Assembly: GCA_013146195.2 (NCBI GenBank)
Contig: CM028384.1
Coordinates: forward strand, 76,542,728 to 76,606,727
DNA: 64,000 nt
Direction of reading: 5' to 3'
DNA from: Codonopsis lanceolata
Lineage: Eukaryota > Streptophyta > Magnoliopsida > Asterales > Campanulaceae
Shown here: positions 47,481 through 59,064 of the stretch, one piece after another
Numbering within the stretch: position 1 is the stretch's first letter
Layout of the letters: every line of letters starts with the position of its first letter
Notes under the pieces: generated by a model
Told to the model about the DNA's origin: nothing
The model's input: only the letters and a program-made list of their open reading frames with translations
Databases searched by the model: none
Made by a program: the position numbers and the translations under genes

Positions 47481-48555
47481 ACTTTCTCTCTCTAGATAGT
47501 TAAATGAGATTTTCCTGGTAACAAACAAGATACGAAAGAAGACGAGGACAAACGTACACAACGGGGTAGACAAATATTTTTGCCCAAAAATTGTACCTGA
47601 AAGAAATGTGTCAAAAAATAGGTGAATTCATTTGAAAACATGTTTTTAAAAATGTACCGATTTGTAATTTTTTCTATATTCAATTTATTTTTTTATATGT
47701 ATATGACTCTTTCTAAAGAACAGATGGAGTAACTTGTTTATTTTTTTTATAAAAATAATCAAAAAGAAACATTTAATTTGACACAAAAGGAGTAATAAAA
47801 TCAAAAGCTTGATAAAAGTCGGACCAGGGCAAGTCCAAATGTGGTGTTTGTCCTATAGGTATCAAATGTGGTGTTTGTCCTATAAATATCAAATTTTGAT
47901 GTTTATTGGTCACTATTTATGAGATTTAAATTATCATCTCCAATAATTTATATCAAAATTTAATATAATAATAATAATTTTAAAAAATATTTTATCCAAC
48001 ACCTATCATGACATAAAAAACAAAATTAAAATACTAATGAATAATAATTACCAACAATATATGGTAAAAATGAAGGCTATCAAAATTAGGTTTAATACTA
48101 GATGAGATCACAACTTTTGATAACTTCTATAGTAGCAAGTCTAATTTTGATATTCTTCATTTTTCACCATTAATTGGAGAGCTATTATTCTCACACCGAT
48201 ATCTAATTTTGATAACTTCTAGATCCTACTCTTTTCACCATTAATTGGAGTCTGGAGAGCTATTAATCTGGTTTGGTCCAAGTTTGTTTTGCAAAACAAA
48301 ACATTGTACAAGGTTTTGTTTGCAAGTGAAAAGACCAAAAATAACATGTGGTTGTGGTTCCTGCCCGGGTCCAAGTTAGTTCCCAACTCTGTTTATCGTT
48401 CAAAAATTTAATATCTTTTTAACGGAAGGTTTTTAATATAAAAATAAAAATATATGGAAATTCAACAAGATAAAAATGAATACACGTAGTTAATTTTACA
48501 AAACTTGAGATAAGATTGGCTTTCTTTTGCTATTATCTCATTAAATTTATATCCA
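47481..48555. other. AT-rich upstream region of the CAR gene
   Basis: Contains a short direct repeat AAATGTGGTGTTTGTCCTAT (47838 and 47868). No gene. Confidence 0.5.
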
Positions 48556-48611
48556 ACACTGGGAAATAGTCAAAGTTGAAAACACATTGGGAAATAGTCA
48601 AAGTTGAAAAA
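48556..48611 (+). promoter_or_regulatory. 28-bp tandem repeat with W-box cores, CAR gene promoter
   Basis: Two adjacent copies (48556-48583, 48584-48611) of ACA[CT]TGGGAAATAGTCAAAG followed by TTGAAAA, differing at one base. Each contains AGTCAA, the reverse of the WRKY-binding W-box core TTGACT. They lie about 220-275 bp before the ATG at 48830, a normal proximal-promoter distance. Functional use is inferred. Confidence 0.6.
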
Positions 48612-48829
48612 GTAGCGTATAACATCAAAGAGTAATAGTGGATTATTTTAACTGTAATGGAGTAGTATTTAAACACCAACCATCTGCTAAACATTACACG
48701 TGGGCAAGAGAGAGAAGACCAGGTGGGATTGTGTTTGTGGTGGGCATTGGGCAAGAAAGCTCTCATTCTCATCATACATAGTAAATACAAAGCATTCTCT
48801 GACCAACAGAGAATAGTTTTCAGAAATCC

Positions 48830-49640
48830 ATGGAAAATATTTTGGGGCTGATAAAAGTTAGAGTGAGGAGAGGGATTAATCTGGTGGTTCGAGATACCTG
48901 CAGCAGTGATCCTTATGTTCTTGTCACCATGGCTGACCAGGCATCCTCTTTTCTCCTTAATTTAATTTCCACTTCATTCTCCATTTTTTTGTTTTTATTT
49001 TCACACATATATAATTTTGCATTTACATCAGACATTGAAATTCTGAATGTGGCTTACATATTATTGCAGAAGCTAAAGTCCCGGGTAGTGAAGGATAATT
49101 GTAATCCCGAGTGGAATGATGAGTTGACTCTTTCCATCAAGGATCTTAATGATCCAATCAAACTGGTAAACTAGTCCTTTGTCAATTCGGTATTTCATCT
49201 TCAATTGTTTGCAGTCTATTGCAAATGCACATGTTTCGGCATCATTGATCAACCTTTTATTTGCTTATAGAAGAATAACAATGATAGCATAATTTAATTT
49301 ACATTTTTAGACAGTATACGACAAAGACACATTCAGTGTAGATGACACCATGGGGGATGCCGAGATAGACATCAAGCCATATGTGGATTGCATGAAGATG
49401 GGTTTGGAAGACCTCCCAATCGGAACTAAAATTGACAGAGTTCAACCAAGCCAGGAAAATTGCCTATCAGATGAGAGCTGCATTGTTTGGAACCAAGGAA
49501 AAATCACTCAAGACATGCGTCTCAGACTAAGAAACGTAAAGAGTGGGGAAGTTGATATCCAGATCGAGTGGATTAATATTCCTGGCTCTAAAGGCCTCTC
49601 AACCTCAGGTTTCGTCGGATCCAGTGAATCTTTACTTTAA
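48830..49640 (+). CDS. C2-domain ABA-related (CAR) family protein (3 exons)
   Basis: Exons 48830-48940, 49070-49165 and 49311-49640 give 178 residues, the usual CAR size. The single C2 domain starts at the N terminus (MENILGLIKVRVRRGINLVV). The calcium-binding aspartates fit the family: D22 and D27 (RDTCSSDPYV), then D73, D75 and D81 (YDKDTFSVDD). The CAR-specific insert and GKITQDMRLRLRNVKSGEVD follow, then IQIEWINIPGSKGL. CAR proteins bind acidic membranes in a calcium-dependent way and recruit PYR/PYL ABA receptors. Intron 1 begins GC (AG-GCATCC at 48941) and ends AG; no GT within 20 bp would keep the conserved DQ-KLK junction. Intron 2 is GT-AG. The ATG is preceded by an in-frame-free leader. 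Next gene: the phosphohexomutase-like gene 3.9 kb downstream, same strand. Confidence 0.9.
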
Positions 49641-51371
49641 GACAAGCGGTGGAAGTAGCATTCTTGTTTCAGTGTATTGCTCCATATGTTTGACATGTAT
49701 ACAAGGACTTTATTCCTCAACTTGAATGCTTGGTGTAAAACAAATACAATGCAACCCGTACACACCTAATTTGGGGCATCTTTTGGATCAACTTCCTCTA
49801 ACTTCCAAACAAACACGACACAAAATTATACAATTCACTGGGGTTTGCCGTGTTCTAGACCGATTGGATTGATTATGATCAGTCTGATAAGCACATAAAG
49901 ACACAATAATTTTTTTTAATTTTTTTAAAATTGAGATTATTGACCGTGTTCATTTTACTATTTTTCGTGATCTTCCATAGTTTTTTTTACAATTATAATT
50001 TCTAAATTGTTTGACTATTTATATTGATGATTTATTAGAATATATATGAAAAAATAAAAATTTATATGTTTTATTGGGCTTAACCTGCATAAAGAGTCTA
50101 GCTAAATAAATCTAAATATTTTGTTTAACCTGTGCCATGCTAGTTGTTAGTGAACTATCTAATGTTTCATTTTTCGGCATTTTACGCTTGATTTAATTCT
50201 TAATGATGGGCCCCACTTATGTATCTTTTAAATATAAGCACAATCATAATATTTATAATACTGTCAGTTTTTTTTTTTTTTAAATTATGAATCCGGTTAA
50301 AATTAACACTATATATTTTAGTAATAATACAATAAGTCAGTGTGACACGCTTACAATTGACTTGGGATAAAAATGATCAGGATTTACTGTTTTACGGTGA
50401 TCCAACGGCCCTTATTTCCCTCAACTCTCACATGTGCGAATGACGGTTTACTGTTTTAAGGTTTTACAGTTTTATGTTATCGTAATTAACTTAAGTAATT
50501 TAATTTTTTTTCTATCCGTAATTTCGTATACAAATTAATTGAAATATTTGGTTTTTTTTTTCGTTTTAATTGTTATCGTAATCTTTTTGTTCGGCCCGTT
50601 TTTTCCGACCCGCAATTTCATATACAAATTAATCAATTTACTGTTTTACCAAGATTCTACGGCTATTGAATAAAAAATTATTTTGCAACACCAATTTCCA
50701 AATAAAGTCTCAATTTTTTTTAAAGAATTTTCATTGCAGTTTTTAAAAAATTGATGAATGTCAAATTTTAAAATGAAAAATTATGTGTTGACATTCATTT
50801 CAATGTAATATTGATATATATGAACTATAAAGAATGTCTATCTATCACGTTTAATCTCACAATCTCAACCGTTTCTATCACGTTTTTTTCCATCCTTATT
50901 TTATTACTGCGAAAATTATTGAGATACTACGGTTAACAAGACAGTTATAGTTACTATTTTACATTTAATATTTTACAGTTAATATTTTACAGTTTTACAG
51001 TTTTATGGTTGCGAAAATTTGTATTTGTATTTTTTTTCTTTTTAATTGTTATCGTAGTTAACTTAATCAATTTTATTTTTTTTCGACCCGTAATTTCGTA
51101 TACAAATTTTACAAAAAAATTTAAAAATGTAATTTTTGTAATTTGAAATATTTATTTTTTTCTTTTTAACTGTTATCGTAATTAATTTAAGCAATTTAAT
51201 TTTTGTCCAGCCCGTTTTGTCTGGCCCACAATTTCTTATACAAATTATTAATTAATCCCTCCGTTCCGGGCAAATAGACCCCGTTTGAAAGTCAATTTTT
51301 TTAAGAAAATAATATTTTTAGTAGTTCATTTCTACAATATCTACTTCATTTATTGATAAATTTTCAAACTA
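49641..51371. other. AT-rich spacer with dispersed internal repeats
   Basis: Diverged copies of a block containing TTTTTAATTGTTATCGTA, a TTTTTTCGACCCG-type word and AATTTCGTATACAAATT occur near 50470-50540, 50560-50640, 51035-51110 and 51160-51245. TTTTACAGTTTTA words cluster at 50450-50480 and 50960-51010. Probably the noncoding body of the Helitron that ends at 51404; its 5' terminus was not found. No gene. Confidence 0.5.
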
Positions 51372-51404
51372 GCGCCGTGTCATCGGCACGGGCAAGAGTA
51401 CTAG
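51372..51404 (+). mobile_element. Helitron 3' terminus (hairpin plus CTAG)
   Basis: GCGCCGTGTCATCGGCACGG forms a stem CCGTG/CACGG with a 7-base loop; 11 bases later the sequence ends CTAG followed by T (51401-51405). Hairpin, then CTRR, then T is the diagnostic Helitron 3' end. The matching 5' TC end upstream is not identified. Confidence 0.72.
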
Positions 51405-51418
51405 TATATTTTAATAAC

Positions 51419-52435
51419 GAGAGAGGCTACTTCTACTACAATTTTTGCTTATCCACTATATCCTTAATTATTGCATTAAATTATTACATGTTTGGACAAA
51501 ACTACCCCTTAAATACTTGTCTATTTTAAGTTGACTAATCAAGTTACTTTCCTATTACTTTATAATTGTTTTTGTTCAAACATCAATAAACAACATAATT
51601 ATTATATTTTTATTTTTACATTTTAATTCTCTACAAATAAGTTACTTATTCCTTTTTTTCGTAATAAATATGTTTAGTCAATTTTTCTAATCACTCATTT
51701 CTCATATTCCATTATCAATTCTTCTACCAAAAGTAAAATAATTTATTTTTTTAAAATATTATTTTAAAAGATCAAGTCAATAATATTAATATGGCAGGTA
51801 TTAATCAGAATATTGGTTTTAATCAACTCAAAAATCAAATTTTTGAATCAATTTTAAAGATAGGTAAAAGATTTAAAATTTTACGATACTATGTCATACT
51901 ATGATTTTACTATTGGATCAAATTTTACTATTACATCATTTAAATTTCAGTTTTAGTTTTTTTCCACAACCAAAGAACATATATTTATTCAAAGTTTGGT
52001 AGACAAAAAATATCCGTATGATATTTTTTAGGTGGAGGCTAACCACACTCGAAACCTCACTTTCTACACCTCATTTCCTGCATTGAAGTATTGTACATGT
52101 GTTGTACATTGCAGAAATTGGGGTGTAGAGAGTGAATTTTGGAGTGCAATTAACCCCACCCTATTTTTTTTAATTATGCAATATAACTTTAGTTATAAGA
52201 TTAATTAATAAAGCCATTAAAAAAGTAAAAAAAAAAAGATAAAATAAATATGTTTTTAATTGATGTTGGACTAAAAAAATAATGTTAAAGGGCAATTAGA
52301 AAAGTAACTTGATTAATCAATTTAAAGCAGACAAGTACTTAAGGGGTAGTTTTATCCAAACATATTTTTTATTTAATGAAATAGTTAAGGATGTAATGGA
52401 TAAACGAAAATTGTAGTGCAAATAACATCTCTCTT
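51419..52435. mobile_element. Foldback/MULE-like element with long inverted arms
   Basis: GAGAGAGGCTACTTCTACTA (51419) pairs with the inverted sequence ending ...AATAACATCTCTC (52435). Inverse similarity continues for at least 180 bp, through TGTTTGGACAAAACTACCCC and ACTAATCAAGTTACTTTCCT and their inverses at 52300-52370. The terminal duplication was not resolved. A second diverged inverted pair lies directly after it. Confidence 0.7.
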
Positions 52436-52990
52436 CCTTAATGAGACTTTTAGATATTTTTCCTAAAAAATTACCCCTTAAGTATTTGCCAATTTTAAGG
52501 TGATTAATCAAATTACTTTCCTAATCACCTTTTAGCATTGTAAAATTCTAAATCTTTTGCCTAACTTTATAATTATTCAAAATTTTAAATTATTAGTTGA
52601 TTGAAACCAATATGCAGCATAATATCTATCATAATAATATTATCGAATTGATATTTTAAAACAATGTTTTAAAACAAAATTAGAATATTTAATTTTTAAT
52701 AATAAAATATCCAATTTATTCTAAAATTTTGGTAGAAAATGTGTTAATCATATTATTTTATGATAATGGAATATGAGACATGGGTGATTAACAAATTTGA
52801 CTGAACATAGTTATTACGAAAAAAAAAAGAATAAACATCTTGTTTGTTGAGAATTAAAATGTTAGAGATATACATAGAATAATTATCTTGTTAATTGATG
52901 CTTAGACTAGAAAATAATATTAAAAAAATATTAGAAAATTAATTTGATTAGCCGAAAGCTAATAAGTAGTTAATGGGTAGCCTCACCCTT
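52436..52990. mobile_element. Adjacent diverged copy of the same foldback family
   Basis: TTACCCCTTAAGTATTTGCC (52470) with GATTAATCAAATTACTTTCC after it repeats the left arm of the previous element; 52860-52990 carries the inverse. The two copies lie back to back. Confidence 0.6.
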
Positions 52991-53525
52991 TAGGAACTGA
53001 GGAAGTTAAAATTTTGTTATCAATCGAACACAATTTTAGGAGACGTTTTGGTTTTGCTGAACCGTTAGATCAAACTTGTTTAATGTATTCTCACAATTCT
53101 AGCGGGAGACTTGACGATGGATAAAAACCTCAATTCCAGGTTTGTACAAATGAAAGATTTTTTTACTGATGGGAAAGAAATAATACCATGATTTTTCACA
53201 GCCGAGAGGATCAAGACAAATATGTACCCCAGAATATGACATTGTTCTCAATGCATCAAGTATCTTTTTCATGTCGTTTGAAACGTGTGATGAACTCTTC
53301 ACACACGGAGTTAAACGAAGACGATATAAGCCAAAGATAAGACAAGAAAACAGAAATCTTGGCGTTTGGAAGTTTGTCAATAGATATTTCGACTAGGAAA
53401 GATATTGAATTCTAAGGTTATGGTTTATATTTGAGTTTAAATCTTATCTTTTCAGTTTGTTTGCTTGGTTCAAATTTCATCTACTGCAAATCTCCCAAGA
53501 AAGCGCTAAAATTTCACCGGAAACA
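52991..53525. other. Upstream region of the phosphohexomutase-like gene
   Basis: A minus-strand frame at 53380-53099 has no recognised motif and is not called. The promoter was not resolved. The leader just before the ATG at 53526 is CATCTACTGCAAATCTCCC-like, without an upstream in-frame ATG. Confidence 0.35.
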
Positions 53526-54182
53526 ATGGCAGCTTCCAGATCAACCGTACCCTCTCATTCTTTACAAAACAATTCCCGAAAGGCCAACTTTCCATCATCA
53601 CCAACCTCTAAACCATTGCCTAAAATATTGTCTTTCCCATTCTCATTGCCTTTCACAAAACTTACCCTCTGTCCAACATCTTCAGCAACTGCGAACTATA
53701 ATGAAGTTGCGGTGGATGAAGAAATGGACAGAATCCGAAGGCTCCAAAACGGGTCGGACGTTCGCGGGGTTGCAGTGGAAGGCGAAAAGGGTCGAATAGT
53801 TGACCTTACACCCCCGGCTGTGGAAGCTATTGCGGAGAGTTTTGGAGAGTGGGTGACAAACCGGTTGGAGAAGGAACGAGGAAAACCGGTGGAGGATGTT
53901 AGGGTTTCCCTCGGTAGGGATCCTCGAATATCGGGTGCATCCTTGAGTGTAGCCATTTTTGCAGGCCTTGTTCGCGCAGGCTGCTTGGTTTTTGACATGG
54001 GACTTGCAACAACCCCAGCCTGTTTCATGAGTACAATTTTGACTCCATTTGCCTACGATGCTTCCATAATGGTAGTGTAATTGTATAATATATTCAATCT
54101 TTTAAAGTCAACGCATTTCCAAATTATGAATATTATTAACGCAATTTTTGACAATTATACTTAGGTCATGATAGCACTTTAT

Positions 54183-54224
<42 letters not shown>

Positions 54225-57200
54225 TATTTTTATTTATTTTTTCATTTTTGCTATTCTATCGAGATTCGTTTTTCTGTTTTTGAACAAATGCTGACATTCT
54301 TACTTTAATTAAACCACGTCGCACTTTAGTTTAACCACGTGGAAAACAGAGTTTGTGACATAAATAAAAAGTGAATCTTGGAGGAAGAAATAAAAATTAA
54401 AAAAAAGTAAGAGAAATGTTTTTGCCATGGCTGTGCTTGCATGTTCTATAATCAATGAACAGTTGCTAAAAACGATATGCTGACTTTCTTGTTCCCTAGC
54501 GTTTACTCTAGAAAAAGTGGAGAAAACTATGAAACACCTTATTCTGATAACATTTTTTGTAAACCATTGCCTCGAGAATTGAGATGATGACTATAAGTGG
54601 GCCTCTTTTAGTAAAGTTTGGGTAAGAATTAAGGACAATGTTAACGTCGTTAGCTTTTGTATTGCAGATGACGGCGTCTCACTTACCGTACACTCGAAAT
54701 GGTCTCAAATTTTTCACGAAAAAAGGAGGCTTGACATCGCCAGACGTGGAGGAGATTTGTGGCGTAGCTGCTCGTAAATATGCTAACAGACAAGTAAAAG
54801 TATCGACGTTGCTGCCTACTCCTCCGACCAGAGTTGATTTTATGAGTAGTTATTCAAAGCATCTACGAGATATCATCATACAAAGAGTGAATCATCCTAC
54901 ACATTACGACACCCCTCTCCAAGGACTTCAGGTTCTTTCGTTTTTCTCTTTATTTCCGTTGTCAAACATGACAACGGGTCAATAGAAGCATGTGAGATTT
55001 ATTTTAACGGCCCATATTGATTTATTTTGGCCCACTATTGACGATGTTGCTACATTGCCCTATAGTCTTGATGTCTTCAATAACTTTAGTTTTGAACCAA
55101 ATTGGGCTTTGTAGAATTTGACATTTGGGTCCAGTAAGAAAAGCCCCATACACAAACTCAAAGGGTGCCTCTCTTCTGCTAAATCATCGACCTTATCACC
55201 TTTTTGTTCCAAAAATAATTGTGGCCCAGTACAATTTCTTGGAATTGTCACCGCTCCAGTACTCTAATTTTTTTTAAACTGCAAAAGTCAATTTTCATAA
55301 TTTTGTTCCAAAATTGCCTGCAACCTGCTACTCAGGTCTTCTTCTTCTGTCTTCTCATTTTCTCTTCTTTCTCTTCACGCTCTCTCTCTCTCTTCTTCTC
55401 AGATCTGTTCGCCATCCAGCTTCGTCTCCATCTCACTTTTCTCTATCGCCGACCTCCTTTCATCTTCTACATATGGTTAAGCGGCTCCAAGCGAACCAAC
55501 ATCAACCACCGCTTTGAAGGAATGCTTGATGCATGCATCATATAACTTCTAAAAACTTTAGGAAGAAAATGAAGCTTAAGGGTGTTAGTAGTCAGTTTTG
55601 AAACTAATGCATTAGAAGAAATGAAAAGGTTGAGGATTCTTCCATCGGCAAGACATAACTTTTGATCCCGGATGAACCACAAGACCCACCGCATATCAAA
55701 TCGAAACTCTCGACGAGATCTACATTACATAATGGGTTTACACTATGATGACTTCATTTTAAAGCTAAAAAAGCTGTTTAAGCACTGTTCTGGGCTTCAG
55801 AAGTTTTTGCGATGCCCAATTTTCGCATTAAGACGTCCAAATTTTGACAGATTTCAATTGCGTATTGCGATGCATAATGTTTTCATTGTGATGCCCAAAT
55901 TTGGGTAGTGACTTTGTGCATTTCGATGCCCAAATTTTAATAGATTTTAATTGTGCATAGCTATCCCCAGTGTTTTCATTGCGATGACCAAATTTGGGCA
56001 ATGGATTTTCGTATTTTGATGCCCAAAATTTGACATATTTCAATTGTTTATAGCAATGCCCAATGTTTTCATTGCGATGGCAAAATTTAGGCAGTGACTT
56101 TTTGTATTTCGATGCTCAAATTTAGACAGATATCAATTGTGCATAGCGATGCCCAATATTTTCATTGCGATGTTCAAATTTGGGCAGTGGCTTTTTGCAT
56201 TGCGATGCCCAAAATTTGATAGATTTCAATTGTGCATAGCGCCGCCCAAATTTGGGCAGTGACTTTGTCTGCGCGCCTTTTCTTCATTAAGAGTATCTTC
56301 ATCAATCCCCCCCCCCCCAAAGTGTACTTTAGCGATTTAAAACATATATAGGAGATTTAGATGGTTATGGTTTCACCAAAATGATCCGGCCTGATTATCA
56401 CCCTTTTGTTTATTTCATACTCCCTCCATTCCACCAAAAATTCGTCATTTGAAATGTCTAATTATAAAGGGGATAAATTTATGTCATTTGAGTTAATTAT
56501 AATTAGAAAAAATATTTTTTTCACAAAAAATGTGATTACAATACAAGTGGAGTGTATAGATGAAATGTTATAGAAATTGTAAGTATAAAAGTATAGAGGA
56601 CTCTTTATCTAGAATGAAGATAGTAATTAATTACTACTTCCTATCTTCCTAAATAATCTCCATGTTTGATTATGCACACCGCTTAAGAAAAAATAATCTA
56701 GTTGATTATAAATATGGGTCTAATGTGTGATTTCTTTTAATATATTTGAACATATGATTATAATTAAAGTATGAAGAAAGTAAGTGTGTAAAGTGGTTAA
56801 AAGTGTTTTCCTAAAAAGAAAAGTTAGAAACATAACAATTATTTTCAAACTGGTGAAAAAGAAAAGTAAGACAATTATTTAGAAATAGATGGACTAGATC
56901 ATACATTCTAAAATTATTGTCAAATTGATTTTTTTAATTAAAAATTTGACGTTAATTTATTTTCAAAATATTCAAACACGTTATTGGTAGTAAAAGAAAA
57001 TTAAAAAATAAACATCAAACTTTTATTTGAAAAATTGTTCGTTTGACCCAAAAAAAGTCGAATGGGACATTAACTTAGGAATGGATGGAGTATTTTTAGT
57101 GCTGATAAGTGGCCAGTCCCAGACCCTAAATCATTACAAAGTTATGATAAAAACCACAAATTGATAGAAAGGTTAGTTAATTGTTGTGGTATTAATTCTT

Positions 57201-59064
57201 GAAACTGCAGATAATAGTAAACGCTGGAAACGGGTCAGCAGGCTTCTTTACATGGGATGTTTTAGACAAGTTAGGTGCAGACACTTTTGGCTCTCTAAAC
57301 CTTTCACCCGATGGAATGTTTCCTAACCACATTCCCAATCCTGAGGACAAAACCGCCATGGCCTTAACTAGAGCTGCTGTACTCGAAAACAATGCAGACC
57401 TGGGCATTGTTTTTGACACGGACGTCGATCGCAGTGGAGTTGTTGATAATGCTGGCAACCCTATAAACGGTGATAAGTTGATCGCGCTCATGTCCGCCAT
57501 TGTCTTAAAAGAGCACCCCGAGACGACCATCGTTACTGATGCTCGAACTAGTATGGCTCTTACACGGTTCATCACAGATAGAGGAGGCCACCATTGCTTG
57601 TACCGAGTTGGCTATCGGAATGTTATTGACAAGGGTGTTCAGCTTAATAAGGATGGGATTGAAGCACATCTTATGATGGAAACATCTGGTCATGGTGCTC
57701 TCAAGGAAAATTATTTTCTTGATGATGGTTAGTTTAATTCATTTCTCAATCTCAATCCCATACCTCATTTTATTTATTTGTAAAGTAAAACAACGATTAC
57801 AAATTCTCAGTTCGACAACTGCTGATTGGTTACATTATAATTTATACATGCCACAACACTTTTTTTTTTTTTTTCCTCCTAAGGGGGGCATGGGAAGGGA
57901 TCGAACCTGAGACCTCACACTTTGTGAAGCCTCATGTCTACCACTGAGCCACCCCCTTAGGGGCAACATGCCACAACACTTAACGTTGGGCTGCTGCGAC
58001 TATACAACAAGTCAATAGACGTCAAGGGCGCTTAATTATGTTTTCAAAAATCTTTTATCCATTTTGTCATTTTCGATTAGTATTATTATTAGAGGAAACT
58101 TGTTTTAGTAACGAATTTGTTACATTATTCTTTCATTGATTATGTATAGGTGCCTATATGGTGGTTAAAATCATAATTGAGATGGTTCGCATGAAACTTG
58201 AGGGATCAAATGAAGGGATTGGCAGCCTAATCAAAGATCTTGAAGAGCCATTAGAATCAATTGAACTAAGGATGGACATTACTTCTGCGCCTAGACATGC
58301 CAAGTCCAAAGGAATTGAGGCCATCGAAAGATTCAAAAATTATATTCAGGTATTTAACCAATCCGTCAATATTAAGAGTAATATTTTGGACCAAAACAAA
58401 TTTCCCTAGCTCGTGACTTTCTCGGTTAATACAGGAGGGAAGAATAAAGGGGTGGGAGTTAGACTCTTGTGGAGATTGCTGGGTAAGTGATGGTTGCCTT
58501 GTGGACTCCAATGACACTCCTGCAGCTGCCATTGATGCTCAAATGTACAGGTAAGGAATGAGTTTCAATTTTGCTATACAACTCTGTCAATAAAAACATA
58601 AAAATAAAATAACACAACAATATAGAAGTTAGAACTATAAGACATCTTGGACAAATTTACTTATCGATCCAAATGTACATTTTTTTTTGTTGTTTTCTTG
58701 AATGTTCAAATACATATTAATTTGTGGCTTGAAAATATAGGGCAAAGGTTTCCGATGAAGAAAATGGACAACACGGTTGGGTACATCTTCGACAGAGTAT
58801 TCACAACCCAAACATAGCAGTTAATATGCAGTCATCGGTGCCTGGTGGCTGCCAAGCGATGACTAGAGTTCTTCGAGATGAGTATGTTCCTTACTTATAC
58901 ATATACAACGTTATCTTTTCATGTTAAGCTATTGTTTTTCCTTAATGACTTGTTTATGATCATTATGACCGAATTTTCTCAGGTTTCTGATTCCTTGTGG
59001 GCTGGATAGTGTTCTTGACATTGCTCAGATTGACAAGTTTGCTAAAAATGGATATATCGGCTAG
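53526..59064 (+). CDS. Phosphoglucomutase/phosphomannomutase-family protein, probably plastidic (7 exons)
   Basis: Exons 53526-54071, 54668-54931, 57211-57727, 58150-58349, 58435-58550, 58741-58881 and 58983-59064: all GT-AG, phases consistent, 621 residues. Residues 1-65 are Ser/Pro/Lys-rich, like a transit peptide. Alpha-D-phosphohexomutase landmarks: phosphoserine loop MTASHLPYTRNGLKFF (Ser186; usual TASHNP), metal loop DTDVDRSGVVD (D339, D341, D343) and sugar loop METSGHGAL (Glu427). The C-terminal phosphate loop, normally R-x-S-x-T-E-P, reads RQSIHNPNIAV, so the substrate phosphate site looks altered. The family moves phosphate between C6 and C1 of hexoses; because of these changes I do not name a substrate. 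Intron 2 (54932-57210) is full of repeats and intron 3 has a SINE. Confidence 0.93.
54184..54221. repeat. (TA)n microsatellite in intron 1
   Basis: About 19 TA units, inside intron 54072-54667. Confidence 0.95.
55325..55800. other. CT-rich, 5'-UTR-like segment in intron 2
   Basis: CTTCTTCTTCTGTCTTCTC with (CT)n at 55378-55392 and CAGATCTGTTCGCC follow each other as in a gene leader. It may be captured DNA of an inserted element whose ends I could not pair. No protein homology. Confidence 0.35.
55812..56264. repeat. About 92-bp tandem repeat in intron 2
   Basis: Four to five diverged units, each with GATGCCCAAATTTGGGCAGT, a TTTCGATGCCCAAA-like word and TTTCAATTGTGCATAGCGAT. The anchor TTTTCATTG[CT]GATG recurs near 55878, 55975, 56068 and 56160. 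The word CCCAAATTTGGG is itself palindromic. Confidence 0.85.
56420..57095. mobile_element. Degenerate Stowaway-like MITEs in intron 2
   Basis: 56420 begins ACTCCCTCCATTCCACC. Internal words (GATTATAATTAAAGTATGAAG, GTGTAAAGTGGTTAAAAGTG) match Stowaway copies at 62875 and 61953. A second partial copy (ATTCTAAAATTATTGTCAAA ... GGATGGAGTA) covers 56895-57093. Confidence 0.55.
57862..57965 (-). mobile_element. tRNA-derived SINE in intron 3 (minus strand)
   Basis: On the minus strand: A-box GGCTCAGTGGTAGACATG, B-box GGTCTCAGGTTCGATCCC and a poly(A) tail (T-run on plus, 57861-57874). A perfect 16-bp target-site duplication, ACATGCCACAACACTT, flanks it (57846-57861, 57966-57981). About 104 bp; it resembles the 5' part of plant Au/S-type SINEs. 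Confidence 0.92.

Noticed and set aside
47136..47573. 145-residue minus-strand frame in the GC-rich island
   Set aside because: The opposite strand is open too; no motif; kept only as an unassigned island.
53099..53380. Minus-strand frame of 93 residues upstream of the phosphohexomutase-like gene
   Set aside because: No recognisable domain and no supporting splice or promoter signal.
57862..57965. Possible minus-strand tRNA gene
   Set aside because: A and B boxes are present, but poly(A) and a 16-bp duplication mark it as a SINE.
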